Source of the DNA: Clostridiaceae bacterium
GTDB taxonomy: Bacteria > Bacillota > Clostridia > Peptostreptococcales > Natronincolaceae
NCBI GenBank assembly: GCA_020832135.1
Contig: JAFIFG010000028.1
Span: forward strand, 1 to 39,157
Length of the DNA: 39,157 nt
Reading direction: 5' to 3'
The position numbers and the translations under genes are program-made. Below are positions 26,152 through 35,701 of this stretch, in pieces. Positions within the stretch are counted from its first letter, which is position 1, and every line of letters begins with the position of its first letter. The notes beneath the pieces were generated by a model, which was not told where the DNA came from, made no database searches, and saw nothing but the letters and a program-made list of their open reading frames with translations.

Positions 26152-26330
26152 TCCTTCGGTGTATTGCTAAGACTCCCACTTAAACTAGCGGGAGATCAAG
26201 CACTACATCCTCGAAGTAAATTCGACTACAATTTAGAGAGGGTAAAAAATCTCTCTAGATAAACAAACTAAGCGACTAACACAAAATTAAAAATTTTGGT
26301 TATCTGCTTATAAATTAAGTCTCATTTTAT
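26152..26330 (-). repeat. Structured repeat element, copy B (full form)
   Basis: A 179-nt copy of the element also found at 9668-9790 and 29445-29623, same length as copy C. Its left end overlaps the nikA stop codon: the TGA is part of the element's TGAGACTTAA start. Helices are kept by paired changes relative to copy C: AATTT/AAATT, AAGC/GCTT, CAAAATT/AATTTTG and AGAGAG/CTCTCT. It lies inside the transcript between nikA and nikB. Confidence 0.8.
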
Positions 26331-27959
26331 ATACATTCTATCAAGGGGTACTTCATATTGAGAAGGATTGAAGGTTACATTTTTTACCTTCTCATTATAT
26401 ACTGCTCTGTTTCTCTCAAAAGTTAACGGAACATAGATTGCTTCATTATGTAAATAGGTAAGAATATAATCATAGTACTCTTGTCTTTGTATTTCATCTG
26501 TGCTTGTAAAGGCCTTTAAGATGGTGTCATGAAGTTTATTGACTTCCGCCAAACCTTGCTGTGCTGCATAATCACCGTAAACAGCAGGCATTCTCATAGA
26601 TCCAAGGAAGGAATGAGGATCATACGGTGTTCCCCATGATATATTAAAGGTAATGCTAAAGTCTCCATTCTTCATTCTATCTCTATAGGCTTGTTCTTCT
26701 TCTCCAGTAATATTAAGTCTAAGACCAATATTTCTCATTTCATCCTGTAAATATTCAGATATAGTTCTTTCTGTTACACTATCAGCATTGTAATGCATTT
26801 GGATTTCCAGTGGCATACCATCTTTTTCACGGACCCCTGTGGCTTCATTCATTTTCCAACTGGCTTCCTCAAGAAGGTTATTGGCTTTCTCTAAAGAATA
26901 AATATATCCCTCTAGGTCCACATCACAATAAGGAACTGTACTTGCCATCAATCTATCTGCAGGTGCTTCTAGCCCGTAAAAGATTCCCTCAGATATTTCT
27001 TCTCTATTTACAGCTGCATTAAAAGCTTGCCTTACATTGACATCAGATAAAATGGTATCTGTTGAATTCATAATAAGCATTCTTGTAGCTAGTGGATCTG
27101 ACATACTTACTCCGAAGCCTTCCATTTCTGAAAACCTAAGGTAGGTTTCTGCATCAATCATATTTGTTCCAAATAGGATGTCAATCTCTCCTCTTTCTAG
27201 AGCAAGCGCTCTTATTTGATTGTCAGGAATAACTTTAGCAATAATTCTATTGATTTCTGGTTTTTCACCCCAGTAGGTTGGATTCACATCAAATACCGCA
27301 TATTCATCAATATGGTTTTCTGTAAGAACATATTTTCCTGTACCTATAAGTCCATCCACACCATCCTTCGTAGTACCATTAACAAAAGCATTAGGAGATA
27401 TAAATCTAAATGGTCTAGTTACTGCCAGCTCTGTAAGTAGAGGATAATATGGTTCTTTTAGCTTCATTTCAAAAGTATATTCATCAACAGCACTAAAACC
27501 ATCTAATAATCTAATACTTTCAAGCCAACCATGTCTATCATAGTTATCATAAACAGCTTGAATATTTGCTTCTACTGCATAGGCATCAAATTTATGTCCA
27601 TCTGAAAAAGTGACCCCTTGTCTTATGTGAAAGGTGTAGGTAAGTCCATCTTCAGATATATCCCAATCTTTTGCAAGCCAAGGCTGAATACCTTCATCCG
27701 TAATCATGACAAGACTTTCAAATAGTAAATTTTGTGCAAAAAGCTCTCCACCATAAAGATGAGGATTTAAATCTCTTATGTCTCTAAAATTAACATAGAT
27801 TAATTCATCTGTGTTAACTTCCTCTGTGGTGTTACCTGCATCGGCATTATTATCGCCCGAGGTAGTATTAGATGCTCCCCTGGTAGAACAACCCGCCAAT
27901 AAGGTTATGAGCAACATACTCATAATAAATAATTTGATGATTTTCTTTTTGAACAACAT
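26322..27959 (-). CDS. nikA: Nickel-binding-protein-like lipoprotein (NikA family)
   Basis: A lipoprotein of about 545 residues with lipobox 'LLAGC' (Cys24). Start ATG 27959 has AAGGGGG upstream; the reading from 28025 puts an unlikely extension before the signal peptide. The match to E. coli NikA extends over the whole length: 'DLNPHLYGGELFAQNLLFES', 'DRHGWLE', 'RPFRFISPNAF', 'SWGTPYDPHSFLGSMRMP'. The Arg, Trp and Arg positions that hold the nickel-chelator complex in NikA (Arg97, Trp100, Arg137, Trp398 by my recollection) are kept. The segment that carries metal-ligand His416 in E. coli reads 'MRMPAVYGDY', with no His. It may bind a metal through a chelator only. Confidence 0.85.
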   Translation of the reverse strand: MLFKKKIIKLFIMSMLLITLLAGCSTRGASNTTSGDNNADAGNTTEEVNTDELIYVNFRDIRDLNPHLYGGELFAQNLLFESLVMITDEGIQPWLAKDWDISEDGLTYTFHIRQGVTFSDGHKFDAYAVEANIQAVYDNYDRHGWLESIRLLDGFSAVDEYTFEMKLKEPYYPLLTELAVTRPFRFISPNAFVNGTTKDGVDGLIGTGKYVLTENHIDEYAVFDVNPTYWGEKPEINRIIAKVIPDNQIRALALERGEIDILFGTNMIDAETYLRFSEMEGFGVSMSDPLATRMLIMNSTDTILSDVNVRQAFNAAVNREEISEGIFYGLEAPADRLMASTVPYCDVDLEGYIYSLEKANNLLEEASWKMNEATGVREKDGMPLEIQMHYNADSVTERTISEYLQDEMRNIGLRLNITGEEEQAYRDRMKNGDFSITFNISWGTPYDPHSFLGSMRMPAVYGDYAAQQGLAEVNKLHDTILKAFTSTDEIQRQEYYDYILTYLHNEAIYVPLTFERNRAVYNEKVKNVTFNPSQYEVPLDRMYIK

Positions 27960-28027
27960 GTAAAATAACCCCCTTGTGTAATATGGCATATCCATATAAA
28001 GGATATTGCTGGTAAAACATTTCAAAT

Positions 28028-28059
28028 GATAATAATAATCATCTTCGTTTCTAATTATA
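28028..28059 (-). promoter_or_regulatory. Fur-box promoter of the nik/MATE operon
   Basis: On the minus strand a TATAAT -10 box is followed 7 nt later by a Fur-like site, GATAATAATAATCATCTTC on the plus strand, matching the 19-bp Fur consensus at 16 positions. I see no good -35 box. The position of the Fur site just after the -10 is the same as at the two other minus-strand Fur promoters in the window. Confidence 0.6.
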
Positions 28060-28125
28060 TACGAAATTAAAATTAGGGTCTATGCACAATTGGGTTATTT
28101 TTTGCACTTTTTGTATATACAAGAA

Positions 28126-28179
28126 AAAAGTTCTCACTTCTTGTATTTTCAACCTTTTATACAAGAAGCAAGAACTTTT
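28126..28179 (-). terminator. Terminator of the HD-GYP gene
   Basis: AAAAGTTCT ... CTTCTTGTAT pairs with ATACAAGAAG ... AGAACTTTT around a 12-nt loop: 19 bp broken by one 2-nt internal loop. On the minus strand a T tract follows. It separates the HD-GYP gene from the nik operon promoter. Confidence 0.85.
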
Positions 28180-28267
28180 ATCCTATTAAATAACCGTTAC
28201 TCAATGATTTTTTTATTCAAATAAATTGCATCTCTACTCTTATCTTTTCAGAACCATGAGTAACTCT

Positions 28268-29419
28268 CTAAAACATATCTTTGTCAATCAACATTAAGAA
28301 CTGATCCACTAAGTAGGGATCAAACTGCAACCCTTTACCTTTTTTAAATTCTTGAATGGCTTTTTCTATCGGTAGTTTCTTTCTATAGGATCTATCGCTA
28401 GTCATGGCATCCCAGGTGTCTATAATGCTAACAATTCTTGCTACTAAAGGGATTTCCTCACCCTTTAGTTTTTCAGGATAGCCTCTACCATCATATCTTT
28501 CATGATGATATTTAATGATATTTAAGACATCTCCCTCTAAATCCATCGGGGCTAATATATTCACTCCTTTTATGGGATGTTCTTTGATTATAGAAAATTC
28601 TTCCTCTGTTAAATTGCCAGGCTTATTTAAAATCGTATCCGAAACACCAATTTTACCAACATCATGCAATAGGGCTCCGTAATGCATAGTTTCTATCATA
28701 TTTTCTGGGAAACCAAGAATTCTAGAAAATTCTACAGTAATTTTAGCTACCCTAGAAGAATGATTTTGTGTATAAATATCTTTTGCATCAATAGCCGCTA
28801 TTAAGCTACCTACTGTTTTTAAATAAAACTCCTTTTTATTACGTTCAATATTTATTCTAATATTGTCTAATAGTAATGCCGCTTGATGAGAATAAACATG
28901 AAGGTTATTGATATCCTCCAATGAATAGGTACTAGAATGATTATCTGAATTATCATGCCGATGCATCAAAACAGCATAGCCAATGGTGTTTTCTCCTACT
29001 ATAAGAGGCATTATTATAAATGACTCCAATTTCTCATCTAACTTCTTAAATTTTGGAAACAATTTATTTTTCTTGTTTATTTCTATTATGTCATATAGTT
29101 GTTTTTTCGATATCAACTTATTTACTTTACTAAAGGCCTTTATTAAGTCTTTAGGTACATTGCCATTTATTTCTACTGCTTTTAATTTGCTGATACTATT
29201 GTCGGTTATGTATAGACATCCTGCTTCACTGTGGGTGATCTGCATAGCTAGATGTAATGTATTTTTTATCATAGCATTTAAATCATGGTCCTTCACCAAT
29301 ACATTCATCATCTCTACTAAAAAAGATTGTTCTTTTAATTTATTTTCCAATTCTTCTACTTTTCTTTGTAACATGTACACTTCTTGCTGTTGAACTGTTA
29401 CTGCTGAAATAGTCAACAC
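28268..29419 (-). CDS. GAF and HD-GYP domain protein, putative cyclic-di-GMP phosphodiesterase
   Basis: A 383-residue protein without membrane segments. Residues about 10-35 look like a coiled coil ('LQRKVEELENKLKEQ'). About 40-180 is a GAF-like sensor, and about 200-370 is an HD-GYP domain with 'HDVGKIGV' and 'HHERYDGRGYPEKLKG'. HD-GYP enzymes degrade cyclic di-GMP. The start is uncertain: GTG at 29419 and the next codon TTG both sit right at an AGGGGG site. A promoter about 280 bp upstream would place repeat copy C inside the 5' leader. Confidence 0.82.
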   Translation of the reverse strand: MLTISAVTVQQQEVYMLQRKVEELENKLKEQSFLVEMMNVLVKDHDLNAMIKNTLHLAMQITHSEAGCLYITDNSISKLKAVEINGNVPKDLIKAFSKVNKLISKKQLYDIIEINKKNKLFPKFKKLDEKLESFIIMPLIVGENTIGYAVLMHRHDNSDNHSSTYSLEDINNLHVYSHQAALLLDNIRINIERNKKEFYLKTVGSLIAAIDAKDIYTQNHSSRVAKITVEFSRILGFPENMIETMHYGALLHDVGKIGVSDTILNKPGNLTEEEFSIIKEHPIKGVNILAPMDLEGDVLNIIKYHHERYDGRGYPEKLKGEEIPLVARIVSIIDTWDAMTSDRSYRKKLPIEKAIQEFKKGKGLQFDPYLVDQFLMLIDKDMF

Positions 29420-29444
29420 CCCCTATTAAACTAGGCTATATTAA

Positions 29445-29623
29445 TCCTTCGGTGTATTGCTAAGACTCCCACTTCAGCAAGTGGGAGATCAAGCACTACA
29501 TCCTCGAAGTAAACTCGGCTACAATTCAGAGGGGGTAAAAACTCCCTCTAGATAAGCAAACTAAGTGACTAACACCAAATCAAAGATTTGGGTTATCTAC
29601 TTATGAATTAAGTCTCGTTTTAT
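29445..29623 (-). repeat. Structured repeat element, copy C (full form)
   Basis: A 179-nt full copy. Sense-strand structure: closing AGACT/AGTCT; AATTC/GAATT helix; side arm with TAAGT/ACTTA and CCAAATC-TTT-GATTTGG; AGAGGG/CCCTCT helix; CGAG/TTCG; end hairpin CTCCCACTT/AAGTGGGAG; terminal ACCGAAGGA. It lies 26 nt before the HD-GYP start, in the sense direction, downstream of the HD-GYP promoter. Confidence 0.8.
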
Positions 29624-29697
29624 CTTGGTATAGATATTGATGTAGTGTTATTGAGTGATGTTTCAACCATATATAAATGATAGATGTTTTCATCTAC

Positions 29698-29726
29698 ATA
29701 GTATATTCTTTTTCTATCATTGTCAA
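29698..29726 (-). promoter_or_regulatory. Promoter upstream of copy C and the HD-GYP gene
   Basis: TTGACA and TACTAT are separated by 17 bp on the minus strand. It predicts a leader of about 270 nt that includes repeat copy C. Confidence 0.6.
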
Positions 29727-30045
29727 CTTTTAAACAATGCCTTTTCATAGTAGAAAAGTTTCACTTTACTTCCTATAAAAGGTTATGTTCTATACTTCTT
29801 GTTCTTAAGTAAAAAATGTTATCCTTCTAATTTTGATAAGAAACATGAAATGATTCAAGGTATCTCATGGATTTTTACATATATTGGTGGACATTTAGAT
29901 TAGTGTTAAATATGTAAATTACTTGAGTTGTGCAATTTTTAAATATGATAAAATTTTCAACAAGTTATAGACATAAAAAACGGCATAAGTCCTACCACTT
30001 GTGTGAAAAAGGTCTCTACACCATCCACAAGGAGGATTTAAACTT

Positions 30046-30132
30046 ATGCCTATCACAAGTATTGACAACAATAGAGGTATTTAAAACTTCATAGAAGAGC
30101 TAAATATAAAGTTAGCTAAATCTCAGTCATAA
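30046..30132 (+). pseudogene. Insertion-sequence remnant (transposase start only)
   Basis: An ATG with a GGAGG ribosome site begins 'MPITSIDNNRGI', followed by an in-frame stop and then 'NFIEELNIKLAKSQS' in the same frame. The upstream stretch has terminal-type inverted repeats (GGCATAAGT/ACTTATGCC and ACTTGTG/CACAAGT). I read it as the left end of an insertion sequence cut off after about 28 codons. The family is not recognised, and the case is weak because so little is left. Confidence 0.35.
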
Positions 30133-30388
30133 CAATAGCAATTCCTATAAATACTGTTACAGGAGTCATTAAAACTGAAAAAACTGTACTAACAGCTGTA
30201 AGTACACCTATTTTCTGCATCTTTTAAATAGGTATAAATAGAATTAACCCTAAAAATGGTGTAAAAATAATAAATTTATGTCCTAATATAGAAAAGAAAC
30301 TCCCCATGATATAAAGTGCATAGCCTATTACCACAGTCAATGCTCCTACTATTCCTATCATTGCGATATCTTTCACTGTATATCTCAT
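30116..30388 (-). pseudogene. Broken ECF-transporter S-component-like gene
   Basis: The ATG at 30388 with a GGAGGGTG ribosome site opens a hydrophobic reading frame ('MRYTVKDIAMIGIVGALTVV', 'FIIFTPFLGLILFIPI') that looks like the first helices of an energy-coupling-factor S component. A TAA interrupts it after 54 codons. The same frame then continues with 'GVLTAVSTVFSVLMTPVTV' for 35 more codons and stops where the IS remnant begins. An S component should be about twice as long, so it is both interrupted and truncated. The former vitamin or metal substrate cannot be told. Confidence 0.6.
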
Positions 30389-30683
30389 TTACACCCTCCA
30401 TGAATACTTTATATATTAAATGACACTAGTTACTATAGGATGGCTTACCCTAATTTATAACATTATACATACCCATTATGAAAGCTTTATTTTTACCTAT
30501 AGAGGAAATAGCTTTCAACTTATTAAAAAATTCTTACTATAAAATTATCACATTCTTGTATCTCTTGAACATAAATACACAAAAATGAATCCGTTAAATA
30601 TATAGTTGTTTACCAAATGGCTACAATCCGTCAAAAGCAAGAATTGTTTATTTACATCATAATATGATCAAAAGTTAGATTAA

Positions 30684-30705
30684 GATTACCAAATGATGGG
30701 TAATC
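30684..30705. promoter_or_regulatory. Inverted repeat upstream of katG
   Basis: GATTACC and GGTAATC form perfect 7-bp arms around an 8-bp centre, about 105 bp before the katG start. It is a possible operator. It does not match the PerR consensus TTATAATNATTATAA, and no clear PerR box was found upstream of katG. Confidence 0.35.
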
Positions 30706-30768
30706 AAGTATAACATAAGAATAATTGTTGTCATCCAGTTTGTAAGTTTCTTACGACTAGAGCCATAA

Positions 30769-32991
<2,223 letters not shown>

Positions 32992-33101
32992 CGACTGCTA
33001 AGACCAATGCAGTAACAAAATCTAGAAACTTCGGAAGAAGGAGCACGTCTCATACAGATGTTTTTGCTTATTTTACTAACGGATGTGTTAGTGGAGGTAA
33101 A

Positions 33102-33135
33102 AAATTAGGCTTGGAGCCATTTCCAAGCCTAATTT
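33102..33135 (+). terminator. Terminator after katG
   Basis: A 13-bp stem containing AGGCTTGG/CCAAGCCT with an 8-nt loop is followed by a T run. It lies about 110 nt past the katG stop. Confidence 0.85.
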
Positions 33136-33137
33136 TT

Positions 33138-33558
33138 GAATGAAGAAAATCCTTTTTATACCTACCTTTTGAATTTAAAGTGTATTTTACTTCTTGTAAT
33201 GCTCTCATAAATATAATCTATCTTGCCTTATCTATATTTTTTTGTCAAAATTTATCTTCCTTCTTGCACTATTATCCCTAATTTTGAGAATTACCACAAT
33301 CATTCGGATATTAAAGCTATCTTATGTGCAGTACTTTCAATAACTGAGTTTGTATCTGCATAACCATAATATCTAACATACATTACAGCTTTACCTTTAC
33401 TCACGAAACGGTGTCCGAAAAACCGAGAATGGCACAAGTTGCTCACATCTAATAGATAATTAAATCTTTAACTCCTATGAAAAAAATATTATACTTAAAT
33501 AATGACAATATATTAATTCATGCTACAAATAAAAAAGAATAGATTGAGGGGGCTCTCC
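33138..33558. other. Intergenic stretch, no complete gene seen
   Basis: AT-rich sequence without a convincing complete gene. On the minus strand around 33317-33370 a short frame reads 'MYVRYYGYADTNSVIESTAH' and soon stops; it may be the tail of a decayed gene. No RNA gene was recognised. Confidence 0.4.
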
Positions 33559-34884
33559 ATGAGAAAAAAAGATATACTAGAGCTAAAAAGACGTTTTAAA
33601 AAAGATGATTGCACTTTTACTAAGGTGTGTGGTTGTTATGTTAATGGAGAAAAATATACTATTTTAAAATTTAGAGAAAGCTTTTTAAATTTAGATGATG
33701 ATGAATACTTTAAGTACTTAGAAATTGCGAAAAAAGTACTGTCTGGAACTATTGGGAATAATATTTTAGAACTTAACTTTCCAACAAATGAAGATTTTTC
33801 AAATGAAAGACAAATTTCTCTTATGCAGCTTAAAAACAGTCAATTAAAGGACGATACTCTCCTTGATAATTTTTATAAATTGATTATAGATAATTATGAT
33901 TGTACCGGAAACTTTGTAATACTTATTTTTCATGACGTTTATGATGTTATTACTAAAACTACTGATAATATTAAGATAGATGAATCTGAAGAAGTATATG
34001 AATATGTGTTATGTGCAATATGCCCTGTTTCACTTTCAGGTCCTGGTCTTGGGTACTTTGAAGAAGAAAACAAAATAAAAGCACGTATTAGAGATTGGGT
34101 GGTTGGTGCCCCAGTTCATGGTTTTATGTTTCCTGCTTTTATTGATCGTGGCTCAGATGTTAACACTATTATGTATTATACAAAAAATGCAAAAGATCCA
34201 CATCCTGAGTTGATGGAAAATGCCTTAGGTTGTTATTCAAAGCAGACTGCTACCATACAAAAAGAGAGGTTCCAATCAATTATTAAAGATTCCTTTAAGG
34301 CTGATGAAAAAAAAGCTGATAAAATTTTTATGGATATACAAGAAAATCTAAATACTATGATAGATGAATACAATTCTATACATGATAATATAGATTGTGA
34401 ACCTATAATCTTAACAAAGAAGGAGATACAAAACCTTTTAATAGAAAGTGACGTTCCTGAAGAAATTACTAACAAGATTGAAGAGACCTATGTAGAAAGC
34501 TTTGGTAATGATCTTCCTTTAGCAGAGAATTTAATTGACACAAAAGCACTTAAGGCAAATGAACAAAGAAAAAAGGAGGAAAATCTTCAGAAACAAGTAG
34601 AAATACTTGAAAATAAACTTGAGGAAGTTAAACAAGAAACTGCTACAGCTAATGAAATCCAAATATCTACAGAAGTGAATGATGATGATATGATTTCAGA
34701 AGAAGATTCAGAAGCTAATCTAGAAGATAATGAAGTTAATCCTCACTATGACGTTATCCTTCAAGTAAAACCTGAAAAAATACCCCAAATAAAATCTCAA
34801 ATCATCGATGGCAAAAAATGCATCGTTATTCCTATTAATGATGATGAACAAACTACAGTTAATGGCTTAGATGATATAATTTAA
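33559..34884 (+). CDS. DUF4317 family protein
   Basis: A protein of about 441 residues starting 'MRKKDILELKRRFKKDDCTF', which I recognise as the N-terminus of the DUF4317 family found in Clostridia; its function is unknown. It has no signal peptide or membrane segment. Residues about 345-385 are Lys/Glu/Gln-rich and probably a coiled coil, followed by an acidic linker and a short terminal domain ('GKKCIVIPINDDEQ'). I chose the ATG at 33559 because GAGGGGG lies 7 nt before it; the reading from 33520 has no ribosome site. It seems to stand alone between a terminator and a decayed region. Confidence 0.8.
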   Translation: MRKKDILELKRRFKKDDCTFTKVCGCYVNGEKYTILKFRESFLNLDDDEYFKYLEIAKKVLSGTIGNNILELNFPTNEDFSNERQISLMQLKNSQLKDDTLLDNFYKLIIDNYDCTGNFVILIFHDVYDVITKTTDNIKIDESEEVYEYVLCAICPVSLSGPGLGYFEEENKIKARIRDWVVGAPVHGFMFPAFIDRGSDVNTIMYYTKNAKDPHPELMENALGCYSKQTATIQKERFQSIIKDSFKADEKKADKIFMDIQENLNTMIDEYNSIHDNIDCEPIILTKKEIQNLLIESDVPEEITNKIEETYVESFGNDLPLAENLIDTKALKANEQRKKEENLQKQVEILENKLEEVKQETATANEIQISTEVNDDDMISEEDSEANLEDNEVNPHYDVILQVKPEKIPQIKSQIIDGKKCIVIPINDDEQTTVNGLDDII

Positions 34885-34925
34885 GTGATATCTATCAAAT
34901 GGTGTAGGAGGCGGAAGGAGTTACT

Positions 34926-35024
34926 ATGAAAAGTTTTGATAAAAGAGAGCTTATCTTAAAGGGCAACATAAAAAAACAATTTTATACAGACAATCTACAG
35001 GGTAGTAGATACCTACTGGGTTAG
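34926..35024 (+). CDS. Short ORF of 32 codons, possibly a truncated gene
   Basis: 'MKSFDKRELILKGNIKKQF' and 13 more residues follow a good AAGGAG ribosome site 41 nt after DUF4317. The charged N-terminus looks like the start of a longer protein, and the frame stops early near a GGGGCTA/TAGCCCC hairpin (35032-35051). It could be a gene fragment left by a deletion. No family is recognised. Confidence 0.3.
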   Translation: MKSFDKRELILKGNIKKQFYTDNLQGSRYLLG

Positions 35025-35051
35025 TAAGTTGGGGGCTAGCGAAGTAGCCCC

Positions 35052-35300
35052 TATGAAATTAATTTTGCCAGTAAAATATCAGGCCAGCTATTGACTTTTT
35101 CCTTTATTACCGCAATTATATTCAGTATTTTAGGTTTTGTTTCTGTGCCCTACGTAACTTGTCTAGGGGACCATAACTTTCTTTGAAACAGATCACTACA
35201 TTTATTCTTGATGCCCTTATAATCAAGGTCTCCTGCAATACCTTCTAATGTAGCATGCTCTTTTTTAGCTAATTTCATTATTTTACCCTGTGAAAGATGA
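35052..35300 (-). other. Degraded stretch downstream of the M-box terminator
   Basis: Two protein-like pieces appear on the minus strand in different frames ('MKLAKKEHATLEGIAGDLDY' and 'ETKPKILNIIAVIKEKVNSW'), both short and without partners. This is where an M-box-controlled magnesium transporter would be expected, and none is present. I see this as gene decay, not as a gene. Confidence 0.35.
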
Positions 35301-35325
35301 AAAAACGACCCCAAAGGAGCCGCTT
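35301..35325 (-). terminator. Terminator of the M-box leader
   Basis: On the minus strand CGGCTCC-TTT-GGGGTCG (two G-U pairs) is followed by TTTTTT. It lies about 80 nt past the M-box core and would be the expression platform that stops transcription when magnesium is plentiful. Confidence 0.6.
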
Positions 35326-35404
35326 TAATGTCAATGTACCTAATCAATAGATACGATCATTATACTTTAATTATCAACAGTTCTATTAACCAAGCAATTC
35401 TATA

Positions 35405-35565
35405 TCAACTCCTCGTTTGAACTTTAGCACTAAATGACGCAGATTCAAGTAATTGAATCTGCTACCTTAAGCAGGCCTTAATCCGATCATGCCTGTTCTA
35501 CCTATTGGCTTCTCTCGACATTTTTGGGCAATAGCCTGTGTTCATTTAGGAGCCTCTCCTAACAA
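35405..35565 (-). promoter_or_regulatory. M-box (ykoK leader) magnesium riboswitch
   Basis: Read on the minus strand it begins 'GTTAGGAGAGGCTCCTAAAT' and continues with 'ACACAGGCTATTGCCC', 'AAAAATGTCGAGAGAAGCC' and 'TAGTGCTAAAGTTC', the conserved blocks of the M-box RNA. These leaders normally control mgtE, corA or MgtA-type magnesium uptake genes. Here only a terminator and decayed sequence follow. Confidence 0.88.
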
Positions 35566-35701
35566 GTTATTTTATTTTTAATCCTTGTTCATTGTAAAAT
35601 CAATCTATTTCTTTGTCAAGAAAAAAATATTTATTACTTTAACTAATTTCTAATATTAATCCATTGCACACTTCTTTTACTTCAACTTCTTCCATCACAT
35701 G

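Noticed and set aside
28983-29393. 136-codon plus-strand frame opposite the HD-GYP protein
   Set aside because: Antisense to a clear GAF/HD-GYP gene; hydrophobic Phe/Ser-rich composition typical of a shadow frame.
9668-29623. CRISPR-like interpretation of the three repeat copies
   Set aside because: Copies are dispersed, about 120-180 nt long, in both orientations and without regular spacers.
30457-30472. Possible PerR box upstream of katG (TTATAACATTATAC)
   Set aside because: The half-sites are not in the 7-1-7 arrangement and the match to the consensus fails in the second half.
32995-33100. Short protein-like stretch after katG ('STSHTDVFAYFTNGCVSGGK')
   Set aside because: No start codon or ribosome site and too short; it could be a gene tail remnant, but this is not supportable.
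35150-35347. 65-codon minus-strand frame downstream of the M-box
   Set aside because: The M-box terminator lies inside it and no family is recognised; read as decayed sequence.
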